DNA of 64,000 nt from DAHUYF01 sp963789275 (GTDB lineage: Bacteria > Pseudomonadota > Alphaproteobacteria > ATCC43930 > CGMCC-115725): assembly GCA_963789275.1 (NCBI GenBank), contig CAWBKF010000018.1:268760-332759 (forward strand), read 5' to 3'. The stretch's first letter is position 1. Every line of letters begins with the position of its first letter. Shown in pieces: positions 20,996 through 28,578 of this stretch. The notes beneath the pieces are model-generated. The model did no database searches. It worked only from the letters and a program-made list of their open reading frames with translations, and was not told the origin of the DNA. Position numbers and translations under genes: made by a program.

Positions 20996-21465
20996 GGGGG
21001 GCTCTTGTGATAGACCGAGATGGCCAGCAGCATGTCGACCACGCTGCCGTCGCGGGCGAGCGGCAGGATCAGGCGCTCCATCGAGCGATAATCCTTGGGC
21101 AGGATGATCAAGGTGTGGCCGCTGCGATAGCCGACCTGGCCGCGCTCGGCCGCGGCGGCGAACTGGGCGTAGGCGGCGGAACCGGGAAAATCGGCATGGG
21201 CTTCGTCGATCCAGCACCCCGTGAAGTCGCGGCCGAGCACCCGCACCTGCTCGGTGCCGAGGAGGCGATAGCGAAAGCGCAGCGGCCCGCGCCGCACATC
21301 GGCCAGCCACACCAAAGGCAGCAGGGCCGTCGGCATCGCGGTGGGATCGAGATGCTGCCTTCCCGGCAGGCCGCCGCCCGGCGGATGGATCTCGCGCCAA
21401 TACTCGTAAAGCTGCCGCACCCGCCCATCGGCGGTCGGCGGCGGCAGGTCATGAAACTCTTCCAC
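20992..21465 (-). CDS. PAS-domain (PAS_5 family) protein, paralogue 1
   Basis: 157 residues. The segments VRQLYEYWREIHPPGGGLPG, LPLVWLADVRRGPLRFRYRL, TEQVRVLGRDFTGCWIDE and ERLILPLARDGSVVDMLL line up one-to-one with paralogue 2. It has no membrane segment or output domain. The gene is upstream in a two-gene overlapping unit. The adenylate cyclase further upstream has the same orientation but is separated by about 130 bases. Confidence 0.8.
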   Translation of the reverse strand: MEEFHDLPPPTADGRVRQLYEYWREIHPPGGGLPGRQHLDPTAMPTALLPLVWLADVRRGPLRFRYRLLGTEQVRVLGRDFTGCWIDEAHADFPGSAAYAQFAAAAERGQVGYRSGHTLIILPKDYRSMERLILPLARDGSVVDMLLAISVYHKSPP

Positions 21466-21597
21466 GCGTGGCCGGCTCGCCGATCGGGTTTTACGCGATC
21501 AGAATAACCGGAGCGCGGCGGCGGCGAAATCGATTTTCCGGCAAATGCGGTGGAATGCGTCGGAGAGGCGGAATCCCTCGGTATGCGCGCGCCGCCT

Positions 21598-22821
21598 TCA
21601 ACGCCCCGGCGCCGCATCGCTTTCCGTTCCCGATACCGGCGCGAAAACCAGCGGCGCCTCGTCGATATCCTTGACCGCATGCCGGCCCAGGGGGGCGACG
21701 CGGCCGGGCGCGAGCAGCGCCGCGAGCTCGGCCGAGACCAGCACCGGCTGGTCGATGGCGCCGCAGAGCTTTTCCAGCCGCGCCGCGCGGTTGACGGCCG
21801 GGCCGATGACGGTGAAGTCGAGCCGGGCGCTGGCGCCGATATTGCCGAACATGACCTCGCCGATATGAAGCGCCAGGCCGAAGCGCACCAGCGGCGCGGC
21901 GGCGGCGGCGCGGCCGGCATTGAGCGCGGCGATGCTGCGCTGTGCCGCTGCCGCGGCGTCGAGTGCCCGCGCCGCGACAGCTGGCCGCTCGGCCGCGGAC
22001 GCCACCGGGAAAATCGCCAGCATGGCATCGCCGATGAATTTCAGGATCTCGCCGCCGGCATCGGTCACCGCCTTGGCCATGGCGCCGAAATAATCGTTGA
22101 GCAGCGCGATGATCGCGTCGCGCGGCAGCCGGTCGGAGAGCCGCGTGAAGCCGCGCAGGTCGCAATACCAGATCACCGCCTCGATCGTCTGCCCGTCGCC
22201 GCGCCTGACCTCGCCGGCCAGGATCCGCTCGCCCGCGGCGTGGCCGACATAGGCGTCGAGCAGGTTGATCGCGGTGTCGCGCAGCCGATGGATCTCGACG
22301 ATGCGCGTGAAGGCGAATTGCAGCAGGAACATGCGGTCGAGATCCTGCATCGAGAATCCCCCGGGCCGGTCCGAGACCACGCTCAGCGCGTCGACATGGC
22401 CGGTGGACAGGATCAGCGGCAAGGCCACGTAGTCGGTGGCGCCCTCCTGCTTGAGCTGGCGCAGGATCGGCGCCTGGATCTGCGCCTCGTCGATCTGCTC
22501 GAGGCGCCGGCGGATGGTCTTCTGCTGCTCGAACACCGCGGGCAGCGGATTGTCGCGATAGCGGTCCTCATGCTGCAGCCCGTGCGGCGCGGTGCCGGAC
22601 TGGACCCCGCTCCCGCGCCGCCAGGCATAGCCGCGCCCGGCGACTTCCGGATGCAGCGTGAACTGGAAATAAGCGAGGCGATAGAGCGGGATGCCGGCCG
22701 CCACCAGGCGCTCGCCGCTGGCCTCGACCAGCCGCGCCGTATCGGTGATCCGATACGCCTCGGTGACGAACCAGCGGGCGAGCGGGTCGCTGTAGACGCG
22801 GGCGGCGGTGGCATCGTCCAT
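21598..22821 (-). CDS. Class III adenylate/guanylate cyclase with N-terminal sensory region
   Basis: About 407 residues from ATG 22821. The N-terminal ~220 residues resemble the GAF-like sensory half of soluble alphaproteobacterial cyclases (QFTLHPEVAGRGYAWRRG, ALPLILSTGHVDALSVVSD). The C-terminal catalytic domain has the first metal-binding Asp in IWYCDLRGFTRLSD, the second in ILKFIGDAMLAIFP, and LDFTVIGPAVNRAARLEK, the typical purine and transition-state region. It makes cAMP or cGMP in the cytoplasm. No membrane helices. It is divergent from trmFO with an 81-base gap. Confidence 0.85.
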   Translation of the reverse strand: MDDATAARVYSDPLARWFVTEAYRITDTARLVEASGERLVAAGIPLYRLAYFQFTLHPEVAGRGYAWRRGSGVQSGTAPHGLQHEDRYRDNPLPAVFEQQKTIRRRLEQIDEAQIQAPILRQLKQEGATDYVALPLILSTGHVDALSVVSDRPGGFSMQDLDRMFLLQFAFTRIVEIHRLRDTAINLLDAYVGHAAGERILAGEVRRGDGQTIEAVIWYCDLRGFTRLSDRLPRDAIIALLNDYFGAMAKAVTDAGGEILKFIGDAMLAIFPVASAAERPAVAARALDAAAAAQRSIAALNAGRAAAAAPLVRFGLALHIGEVMFGNIGASARLDFTVIGPAVNRAARLEKLCGAIDQPVLVSAELAALLAPGRVAPLGRHAVKDIDEAPLVFAPVSGTESDAAPGR

Positions 22822-22902
22822 GCAGTGATAGTAGGCGCGGCCGGCGCCGGCGCAGAGGGCTTTTTGCTGTGGCTCCTCCGCCCTATAGTCGCGGCCGACG
22901 CC

Positions 22903-24253
22903 ATGAGCTCCTCGCCCCCCCTCCACATCATCGGCGGCGGCCTTGCCGGCAGCGAGGCCGCCTGGCAGCTGGCGCGCGCCGGGATCGGGGTGGTGCTGCA
23001 TGAAATGCGGCCGGTGCGCACCACCGAGGCGCATCTCACCTCGAGCCTCGCCGAGCTGGTCTGCTCCAACTCCTTCCGCTCCGACGACGCCGAGAACAAC
23101 GCCGTGGGATTGCTGCATGAGGAAATGCGGCGCTGCGCCTCGCTGGTGCTGCGCGCTGCCGACGCCCATCGCGTGCCTGCCGGCGGCGCGCTCGCCGTCG
23201 ACCGGCATGGGATTCTCCGCCGCGGTGGAAGCGGCGCTGCGGGCGGAGCCGTTGATCGAGATCAGGCGCGAGGAGATCGCCGGCCTGCCGCCGGCCGAGT
23301 GGCAGAGCGTCATCATCGCCACCGGCCCCCTCACCTCGCCGGCACTCGCCGCCGCGCTCGGCGCGCTCACCGGCGAGGACGCGCTCGCCTTCTTCGACGC
23401 CATCGCGCCGATCGTCCATCGCGACAGCGTCGACATGGAGATCGCCTGGCTGCAGTCGCGCTACGGCAAGGGCGACGGCAGCGACTACATCAACTGCCCG
23501 TTGGACAAGCCGCAATACGAGGGCTTCATCGCCGCGCTGCTGGCCGGCGACAAGACCGAGTTCCATGGCTGGGAGAAGGACACGCCCTATTTCGAGGGCT
23601 GCCTGCCGATCGAGGTGATGGCGGAGCGCGGCGCCGAGACCTTGCGCTGGGGGCCGATGAAGCCGGTGGGGCTGCGCGATCCGCGCCGCGAGCGCGGCGC
23701 CTACGCCGTGGTCCAGCTGCGCCAGGACAATGCGCTCGGCACGCTCTACAACATGGTGGGCTTCCAGACCAAGCTGAAGCATGCCGAGCAGAAGCGCATC
23801 TTCCGCACCATCCCCGGCCTCGCCGGCGCCGAATTCGCCCGCCTCGGCGGCCTTCACCGCAACACCTTCCTCAACAGCCCCAGGCTGCTCGACCGCGCGC
23901 TGCGGCTCAAGGCCATGCCGCGGCTGCGCTTTGCCGGCCAGATCACCGGCGTCGAGGGCTATGTCGAGAGCGCCGCCATCGGGCTGCTCGCCGGCCGCTT
24001 CGCCGCCGCCGAGATCCTGGGCGCGGAAGTCGCGCCGCCGCCGCCCACCACCGCGCTGGGCGCGCTGCTGGAGCACATCACCGGTGGCGCCGATGCCCGC
24101 ACCTTCCAGCCGATGAACGTCAATTTCGGCCTCTTCGCGCCGCTCCCCGACGGCACGCTGACGCGCGCCAATCGCGGCGATCGAAAAAAGCTGCTGGCGC
24201 GCCGCGCGCTCGCCGATCTGGAAGCCTGGCTGGACGTACGCGTCGCGGCCTAG
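22903..24253 (+). CDS. trmFO: tRNA (uracil-54-C5)-methyltransferase, folate/FAD-dependent (frameshifted)
   Basis: ATG 22903 begins MSSSPPLHIIGGGLAGSEAA, the FAD-binding motif. Next come RTTEAHLTSSLAELVCSNSF and the nucleophile-region Cys. The frame breaks near 23203-23210 (an extra C before ATGGGATTC) and continues as GFSAAVEAAL, NCPLDKPQYEGFIAALL, GPMKPVGLRDPR and NTFLNSPRLLD. Together the pieces make a full-length protein of about 450 residues. It methylates U54 of tRNA using methylene-tetrahydrofolate. Its TAG overlaps the stop of the convergent GNAT gene. Confidence 0.9.
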
Positions 24254-24960
24254 TCGCGCAGCTCCGCAAGTTTCCGCCGCTGCCTGCCGTTCTCGTCGAA
24301 ATTGGCGGGGTCGAGCCAGCGCTCGAAGGCCTGCTTCAGCGCCGGCCATTCGCCGTCGATGATCGAGAACCAGGCGGTGTCGCGGTTGCGCCCTTTATAG
24401 ACCGTGGCCTGGCGGAAGATGCCCTCGAAGCGGAAGCCGAGGCGCAGGGCCGCGGCGCGCGACGGCGCGTTGAGGCTGTCGCATTTCCATTCGTAGCGGC
24501 GATAGCCCAGCTCGTCGAACACGCGGCGCATCATCAGATACATCGCTTCGGTGGCGGCGGGATGGCGCTGCAGCAGCGGTGAGTAGGTGATGTGGCCGAC
24601 CTCGATCGCGCCCGCCGCCGAATCAATCCGCAAATAGGCGGCGACCCCGGCGGCGCGGCCGGTGGCGCGATCGATGATGGCATGGAAAAGCGGATCCGCG
24701 GTGCCGCAAGCCCCGTCCATCCATTGGCGATAGTCCTCGAAGCGCTGGAACGGTCCGAGCGGCAGATAGGTCCAGTTGCGGCCGTCGGCATCGAGCCGGT
24801 CGGCGGCGAAGAGCTCGGCCGCGTGGCGCTCAGGATCGAGCGGCTCGAGCCGGCAGAAGCGGCCGTCCAGCGGCAGGCGCGGCGGCAGCGACGGCGGCCG
24901 CCAGCCCGGCAGCGGCGCGCCGATGGGCTGGCCCAGGGAATTGACATGCGGCTCGGTCAT
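24250..24960 (-). CDS. GNAT-family N-acetyltransferase
   Basis: 236 residues resembling the RimJ/RimL-like acetyltransferase subgroup. It starts with a long N-terminal stretch (LPLDGRFCRLEPLDPERHAA), then GVAAYLRIDSAAGAIEVGHI, the family strand before the acetyl-CoA loop, then SRAAALRLGFRFEGIFRQ and KGRNRDTAWFSIIDGEW. Substrate unknown. It follows the squalene/phytoene-synthase-like gene by 13 bases in the same direction, so they are likely co-transcribed. Confidence 0.85.
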   Translation of the reverse strand: MTEPHVNSLGQPIGAPLPGWRPPSLPPRLPLDGRFCRLEPLDPERHAAELFAADRLDADGRNWTYLPLGPFQRFEDYRQWMDGACGTADPLFHAIIDRATGRAAGVAAYLRIDSAAGAIEVGHITYSPLLQRHPAATEAMYLMMRRVFDELGYRRYEWKCDSLNAPSRAAALRLGFRFEGIFRQATVYKGRNRDTAWFSIIDGEWPALKQAFERWLDPANFDENGRQRRKLAELRD

Positions 24961-24973
24961 TGCGGCGCGGCCC

Positions 24974-25855
24974 TCAATAGCGTCCCCGCAACGACGCCAG
25001 CGTCAACCGCCAGCTGCGCCAGGGGTCGGGACGGGCGACCGCCGGCGCGAAGGGATCGTAGCCGGCGCGCGCCAGCCTGGCGAGATCGGCCTGCGCCAGC
25101 ACCGCCGGCAGCAGCGCCGGCAGCGCCGCGCGCGAGAGCGACGGCCGCAGCGCGCGCGCCGCGTCGAGCTGCGAGCGGGCGCGCGCCGCCACCCCTTCGA
25201 CCACGCGGCTGAGCGCCGGCGAGGGCTTGAGCTCGAACAGACTGCGGTCGACATCGAGCCCGGCACCCGCGACGAGGTCGCGCGGCAAATAGAGGCGCCT
25301 GGCGCGCGCATGGAACGGCACCGCCCGCAGCAGCCCCGACAGCGCATAGGCGATGCCGACCGCGCGCCCGGCCGCCTGCGCCGCGGCCCCGCCTTCGCCC
25401 AGCACTTCCAGCGCCAGCAGCACCAGCCCCGCCGAGCTCGCCTCGGCATAGGCCTCGAGCGTCGCCAGGTCGGCCGGCGGCTCGTCGGCGAGATCGGCCT
25501 CGCGCGCGTCGATCAGCGCGTCGAAAGGCGCGCGCGGCAGCGCGCGGCCGCGAATGGCGGCGGCCAGCGGCGTCACCACCTCGTGGCGGCGCGGCGGGGC
25601 GCCGGCATAGATGGCATCGAGCGCGTCGCGCCACCACTGCAGCCGGATGCGCCCGAGCGCCGCCTCGGTCACCACCTCGCGCGTCTTCGCCACTTCGTAA
25701 TTGAACGCATAGAGCGCGAACAGCGCCGCCCTGGACACCGCCGGCGCGAACAAGGCGGTGAGGAAGCGGTCATGGTCGTGCCGCCGCACCAGCCGGGCGA
25801 GGGCCGCGCCTTCTGCCGACTCGTCGGTCACAGCGATCTCACGCAAGCCGTTCAT
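24974..25855 (-). CDS. Squalene/phytoene-synthase-fold protein, NDUFAF6-like
   Basis: 293 residues with the all-helical prenyl-synthase fold: RFLTALFAPAVSRAALFALY, LGRIRLQWWRDALDAIY, YALSGLLRAVPFHARARRLY and LPRDL. The two Asp-rich catalytic motifs of true squalene and phytoene synthases are absent: the first site reads AFNYEVAK and the second LLRAVPFHA. That suggests a non-catalytic member like mitochondrial NDUFAF6, a complex I assembly factor. Genes of this type commonly sit near trmFO and Mth938-type genes in alphaproteobacteria, as here. Confidence 0.78.
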   Translation of the reverse strand: MNGLREIAVTDESAEGAALARLVRRHDHDRFLTALFAPAVSRAALFALYAFNYEVAKTREVVTEAALGRIRLQWWRDALDAIYAGAPPRRHEVVTPLAAAIRGRALPRAPFDALIDAREADLADEPPADLATLEAYAEASSAGLVLLALEVLGEGGAAAQAAGRAVGIAYALSGLLRAVPFHARARRLYLPRDLVAGAGLDVDRSLFELKPSPALSRVVEGVAARARSQLDAARALRPSLSRAALPALLPAVLAQADLARLARAGYDPFAPAVARPDPWRSWRLTLASLRGRY

Positions 25856-25930
25856 TCAATTGCCGATAACTCGCTCCGAGCGTATGATGGCGCCCGCGAC
25901 AACAATGCTCGACCTGTCGGAGGGGAAACA

Positions 25931-26023
25931 ATGAAAAACCCGCTGGACTCGCTAGGGGCGACCGTCTTTCTCGGCTTCGTCCTCACGATCGTCATGGTGC
26001 TGCTGATCCACGCCATCGCCTGA
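25931..26023 (+). CDS. Small single-pass membrane peptide (30 aa)
   Basis: ATG 25931 has an excellent ribosome-binding site (GGAGGGGAAACA). The peptide MKNPLDSLGATVF plus one hydrophobic helix (LGFVLTIVMVLLIHAIA) ends at TGA 26021. A 16-base gap containing a second strong ribosome-binding site leads into the PuuD-like membrane protein, so they are almost certainly co-translated from one message. It was too short for routine gene calling. It could be an accessory subunit of the neighbouring membrane protein. I know no named family. Confidence 0.65.
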   Translation: MKNPLDSLGATVFLGFVLTIVMVLLIHAIA

Positions 26024-26039
26024 CGCAAGGGGGGACATC

Positions 26040-26549
26040 ATGGAAATCGTCAGTTACGACTGGTGGCCGTTCTGCTTCCGCTGGCTGCACATCATGAGCG
26101 GCGTGATGTGGATCGGCCTGCTCTGGTACTTCAACTTCGTCCAGACGCCGTCGATGCCGAAGATCCCGGACGACCAGAAGCCCGCCATCACCAAGTTCAT
26201 CGCGCCGACGGCGCTGTTCTGGTTCCGCTGGGGCGCGATGTCGACGATCGTCACCGGCCTGATCCTTGCCGGGCTGAACGGCTACCTGCTCAACGCCATA
26301 AAGCTCGGCATCGGCGATCACAACCCGCGCTTCACCGATATCGGCTTCGGCATGTGGCTCGGCACCATCATGTGGTTCAACGTCTGGTTCATCATCTGGC
26401 CGAACCAGAAGAAGGTGCTCGGCATCGTCCCGTCCGAAGCGGCCGAGAAGAAGCGCGCCGGACGCATCGCCGGGCTGGCGTCGCGCACCAACACCATGCT
26501 GTCGATCCCCATGCTCTACGCCATGGCGGCAGCCTCGCACTTCTTCTAG
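26040..26549 (+). CDS. PuuD/urate-hydroxylase N-domain-like membrane protein, half size
   Basis: 169 residues with about four helices: FRWLHIMSGVMWIGLLWYF, FWFRWGAMSTIVTGLILAG, FGMWLGTIMWFNVWFIIWP and NTMLSIPMLYAMAAASHFF. The sequence style (WLHIMSGVMWIG, MWFNVWFIIWPNQKKVL) matches the urate-oxidase/PuuD membrane domain. The cytochrome c domain and half the helices of full PuuD are missing. Conserved His and Trp residues suggest heme or quinone binding. It is preceded by the 30-aa peptide and followed by a strong terminator. Its role in urate metabolism is not supported by neighbours. Confidence 0.8.
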   Translation: MEIVSYDWWPFCFRWLHIMSGVMWIGLLWYFNFVQTPSMPKIPDDQKPAITKFIAPTALFWFRWGAMSTIVTGLILAGLNGYLLNAIKLGIGDHNPRFTDIGFGMWLGTIMWFNVWFIIWPNQKKVLGIVPSEAAEKKRAGRIAGLASRTNTMLSIPMLYAMAAASHFF

Positions 26550-26566
26550 ACAAAGTCTCATCGACC

Positions 26567-26602
26567 GGGAACCGGGGCCGCAAGGCCCCGTTCCTTTTTT
26601 TG
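26567..26602 (+). terminator. Rho-independent terminator
   Basis: The stem GGAACCGGGGCC / GGCCCCGTTCC with a GCAA tetraloop is followed directly by seven T residues. It ends the transcript of the small peptide and the PuuD-like gene, and separates them from sodB. Confidence 0.9.
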
Positions 26603-26672
26603 GGATCGCCCCTACATGCAGCGGCGGCGCATGTCGCGTTTAGTTTCATCCCTGTGTCACTGCGAGGAAAAC

Positions 26673-27275
26673 ATGGCTTTTGAGCTCCCCCCTCTTCCTT
26701 ATCCCAAGGACGGCCTCGAGCCGCATATGTCGGCGCGCACGCTCGAGTTTCATCACGGCAAGCATCACAAGGCCTATGTCGATACGCTGAACAAGCTGGT
26801 GAAGGACACGCCGTTCGAGACTCAATCGCTCGAAGCGGTGATCAAGGCCACAGCCAAGGATGAGTCGAAGACGCTGATCTTCAACAATGCCGGGCAGGCC
26901 TGGAACCATGCCTTCTTCTGGAACTGCATGCGGCCGCGCGGCGGCGGCCAGCCCACCGGCGATCTCGCCAAGCGCATCGACCAGGATTTCGGCAGCCTCG
27001 ACAAGTTCAAGGAGGAGTTCAAGCAGGCGGCGGCCACCCAGTTCGGCAGCGGCTGGGCGTGGCTCGTGCTCGATGGCGGCAAGCTCAAAGTGACCAAGAC
27101 GCCCAACGCGGTCGATCCGCTGGCGCAAGGCCAGGCCGCGCTCCTCACCTGCGACGTGTGGGAGCACGCCTATTATCTCGACTTCCAGAACCGCCGCCCG
27201 GATTTCGTCCAGACCTTCCTCGACCATCTCGTCAACTGGGAGTTCGTGGCGAAGACTCTCAGCGGGGCGAAGTAA
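26673..27275 (+). CDS. sodB: Superoxide dismutase (Fe/Mn family)
   Basis: 200 residues, a typical length. Metal ligands are His in TLEFHHGKHHKAYVDTLNKL, His in AWNHAFFWNCM, and the Asp and His of CDVWEHAYYLDFQNRR. The pattern FGSGWAWLVLDGGKL and the general sequence fit the iron-type enzyme. ATG 26673 follows GCGAGGAAAAC. It removes cytoplasmic superoxide. It is a single-gene unit between a terminator and small oppositely oriented genes. Confidence 0.95.
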   Translation: MAFELPPLPYPKDGLEPHMSARTLEFHHGKHHKAYVDTLNKLVKDTPFETQSLEAVIKATAKDESKTLIFNNAGQAWNHAFFWNCMRPRGGGQPTGDLAKRIDQDFGSLDKFKEEFKQAAATQFGSGWAWLVLDGGKLKVTKTPNAVDPLAQGQAALLTCDVWEHAYYLDFQNRRPDFVQTFLDHLVNWEFVAKTLSGAK

Positions 27276-27359
27276 GGCGGCAGGCTTTCCCGTGCGGTCG
27301 TGATCGACCGCACGGGGTACGGCCGGCGCGGTCTCGATATCCCGGATGCGGCTCGTCCT

Positions 27360-27575
27360 CTAGGGGTTAACTTGCTCGTTGCTGCCGGGCGAGACTTGAT
27401 AGCCGGTGATGAACGAGACGATGGTGGTGATCGCGGCGGCGACCTCGGCGGGAATCTGTTGCCCGCCTGTCAGGACATAGGCGTTCAGCACCCACACCGC
27501 GACAGTGACGCAACTGCCGGCGAACGCGCTCCACGTCACCTTGCGCACGGGAGTATTGCTGTTCATTGTGGCCAT
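27360..27575 (-). CDS. Small holin-like membrane protein, paralogue B
   Basis: 71 residues: a basic N-terminus (NSNTPVRKVTWSAFAGS), a hydrophobic helix (CVTVAVWVLNAYVL), the segment IPAEVAAAITTIVSFITGYQ and a polar tail SPGSNEQVNP. It matches paralogue A position by position. The pattern PxEVAxAITTIVSF-x-GY is common in small phage-holin-like proteins, but no phage genes are nearby. It begins 11 bases after paralogue A stops, so they form a bicistron. Confidence 0.6.
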   Translation of the reverse strand: MATMNSNTPVRKVTWSAFAGSCVTVAVWVLNAYVLTGGQQIPAEVAAAITTIVSFITGYQVSPGSNEQVNP

Positions 27576-27586
27576 CGGACATCCCC

Positions 27587-27805
27587 CTAATTCTCGATCC
27601 GCTCGCCGCCGCCGGGCGAAAGGTGATAGCCTGCCAAAAATGAAACGATGACAGTGATCGCCGAAGCGATCTGCGGAGGAACCGGGTGCCACAGGCTCGG
27701 CGGCAGGTAATGATTGAGGGCCAACACCGCGAGGGATACGACGAGCCCCGTGACCCCACTTCCCAGGACTTTTCGAGCCGGCCGCCCCGTGTTCATTCTT
27801 GCCAT
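27587..27805 (-). CDS. Small holin-like membrane protein, paralogue A
   Basis: 72 residues: RPARKVLGSGVTGLVVSLAV, then VPPQIASAITVIVSFLAGYH and tail SPGGGERIEN. It has a strong ribosome-binding site (GGAGGGGGACCTC) before ATG 27805 and an AT-rich stretch upstream (TTGATTGTCTTGATATTCAT) that may be the promoter. Tandem duplication gave paralogue B. Function unknown; a small integral membrane protein with one helix and one amphipathic segment. Confidence 0.65.
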   Translation of the reverse strand: MARMNTGRPARKVLGSGVTGLVVSLAVLALNHYLPPSLWHPVPPQIASAITVIVSFLAGYHLSPGGGERIEN

Positions 27806-27912
27806 GAGGTCCCCCTCCAGGCAGTGACTAGAATGAATATCAAGACAATCAAGTGTTAATTGAAACGCCGCATCAAGGCAAGTAGGGCCGCGTTCGCATC
27901 CGGAGGACTGCC

Positions 27913-28200
27913 ATGACCGCTTATCTTATCGCCGACATCGACGTGACCGATACCGACGGATATGACGCCTATCGCCGCGAGGTGCCGGCGACGGTGGCCA
28001 AATATGGCGGCCGGTTCGCTGCCCGCGGCGGCAAGGTCGAGGTGCTGGAAGGCGGCTGGGCGCCCAAGCGCGTCGTCGTGCTGGAATTCCCCACCATGGA
28101 TGCGCTGAAGCGCTGGTACCATTCCGCCGAGTACAAGCCGCTGATCGCGCTGCGCCAGAAGGCGGCGCGCGGCAGCGTCATCGCCGTCGAAGGGGCCTGA
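27913..28200 (+). CDS. DUF1330 family protein
   Basis: 95 residues with the ferredoxin-like DUF1330 fold: YLIADIDVTDTDGYDAYRRE, then KYGGRFAARGGKVEVLEG, then KRVVVLEFPTMDALKRWYHS and the C-terminal IALRQKAARGSVIAVEG. A ribosome-binding site CGGAGGACTGCC precedes ATG 27913. The biochemical function of the family is unknown. Its stop abuts that of the convergent Mth938 gene. Confidence 0.9.
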   Translation: MTAYLIADIDVTDTDGYDAYRREVPATVAKYGGRFAARGGKVEVLEGGWAPKRVVVLEFPTMDALKRWYHSAEYKPLIALRQKAARGSVIAVEGA

Positions 28201-28575
28201 TCAGCCGACCGGCAGCAGCGCGGCGGCGACGCGGCGATCCTCCGCCAGCAGCACGTTATAGGTGCGGCAGGCGGCGCCGGTATCCATGGGATCGACGACA
28301 ATGCCGGCCTGTCGCAAGGCCTGGCGCAGCGCCGCCGGCACCGGCTGCATGCGCTTGCCGCAGCCCAGCAGCAGGATCTGCACCGTGCCGCGGGCGATCA
28401 CCGGCTTAAGGCTCGCCGCGGTCACCTCGGCGAGCGAGCGCACCGGCCAGCGCTCGGTAGCGTCGGGAAAGACCAGGATCGCGCCCTCATAGCCGATGCC
28501 GCTGACATGGAAGCCGCTCGCGCCATAGCTGTCGATCACCTGGCGGTCCGCCGGAATGAGCGGCGTCACATCCAT
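28201..28575 (-). CDS. Mth938-domain protein (NDUFAF3-like)
   Basis: 124 residues of the Mth938/DUF498 fold: IDSYGASGFHVSGIGYEGAI, then WPVRSLAEVTAASLKPV, QILLLGCGKRMQPVPAALRQ and MDTGAACRTYNVLLAEDRRV. The family includes human NDUFAF3, a complex I assembly factor. In alphaproteobacteria the gene commonly follows secF, as here with only 3 bases between them, and a squalene-synthase-like NDUFAF6 homologue is usually close; here that gene is 2.3 kb away across inserted genes. Confidence 0.88.
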   Translation of the reverse strand: MDVTPLIPADRQVIDSYGASGFHVSGIGYEGAILVFPDATERWPVRSLAEVTAASLKPVIARGTVQILLLGCGKRMQPVPAALRQALRQAGIVVDPMDTGAACRTYNVLLAEDRRVAAALLPVG

Positions 28576-28578
28576 GGC

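Noticed and set aside
21550..24582. 1010-residue plus-strand frame
   Set aside because: Only the part from 22903 to about 23207 is real (start of trmFO). The rest is antisense to the cyclase or out of frame with trmFO.
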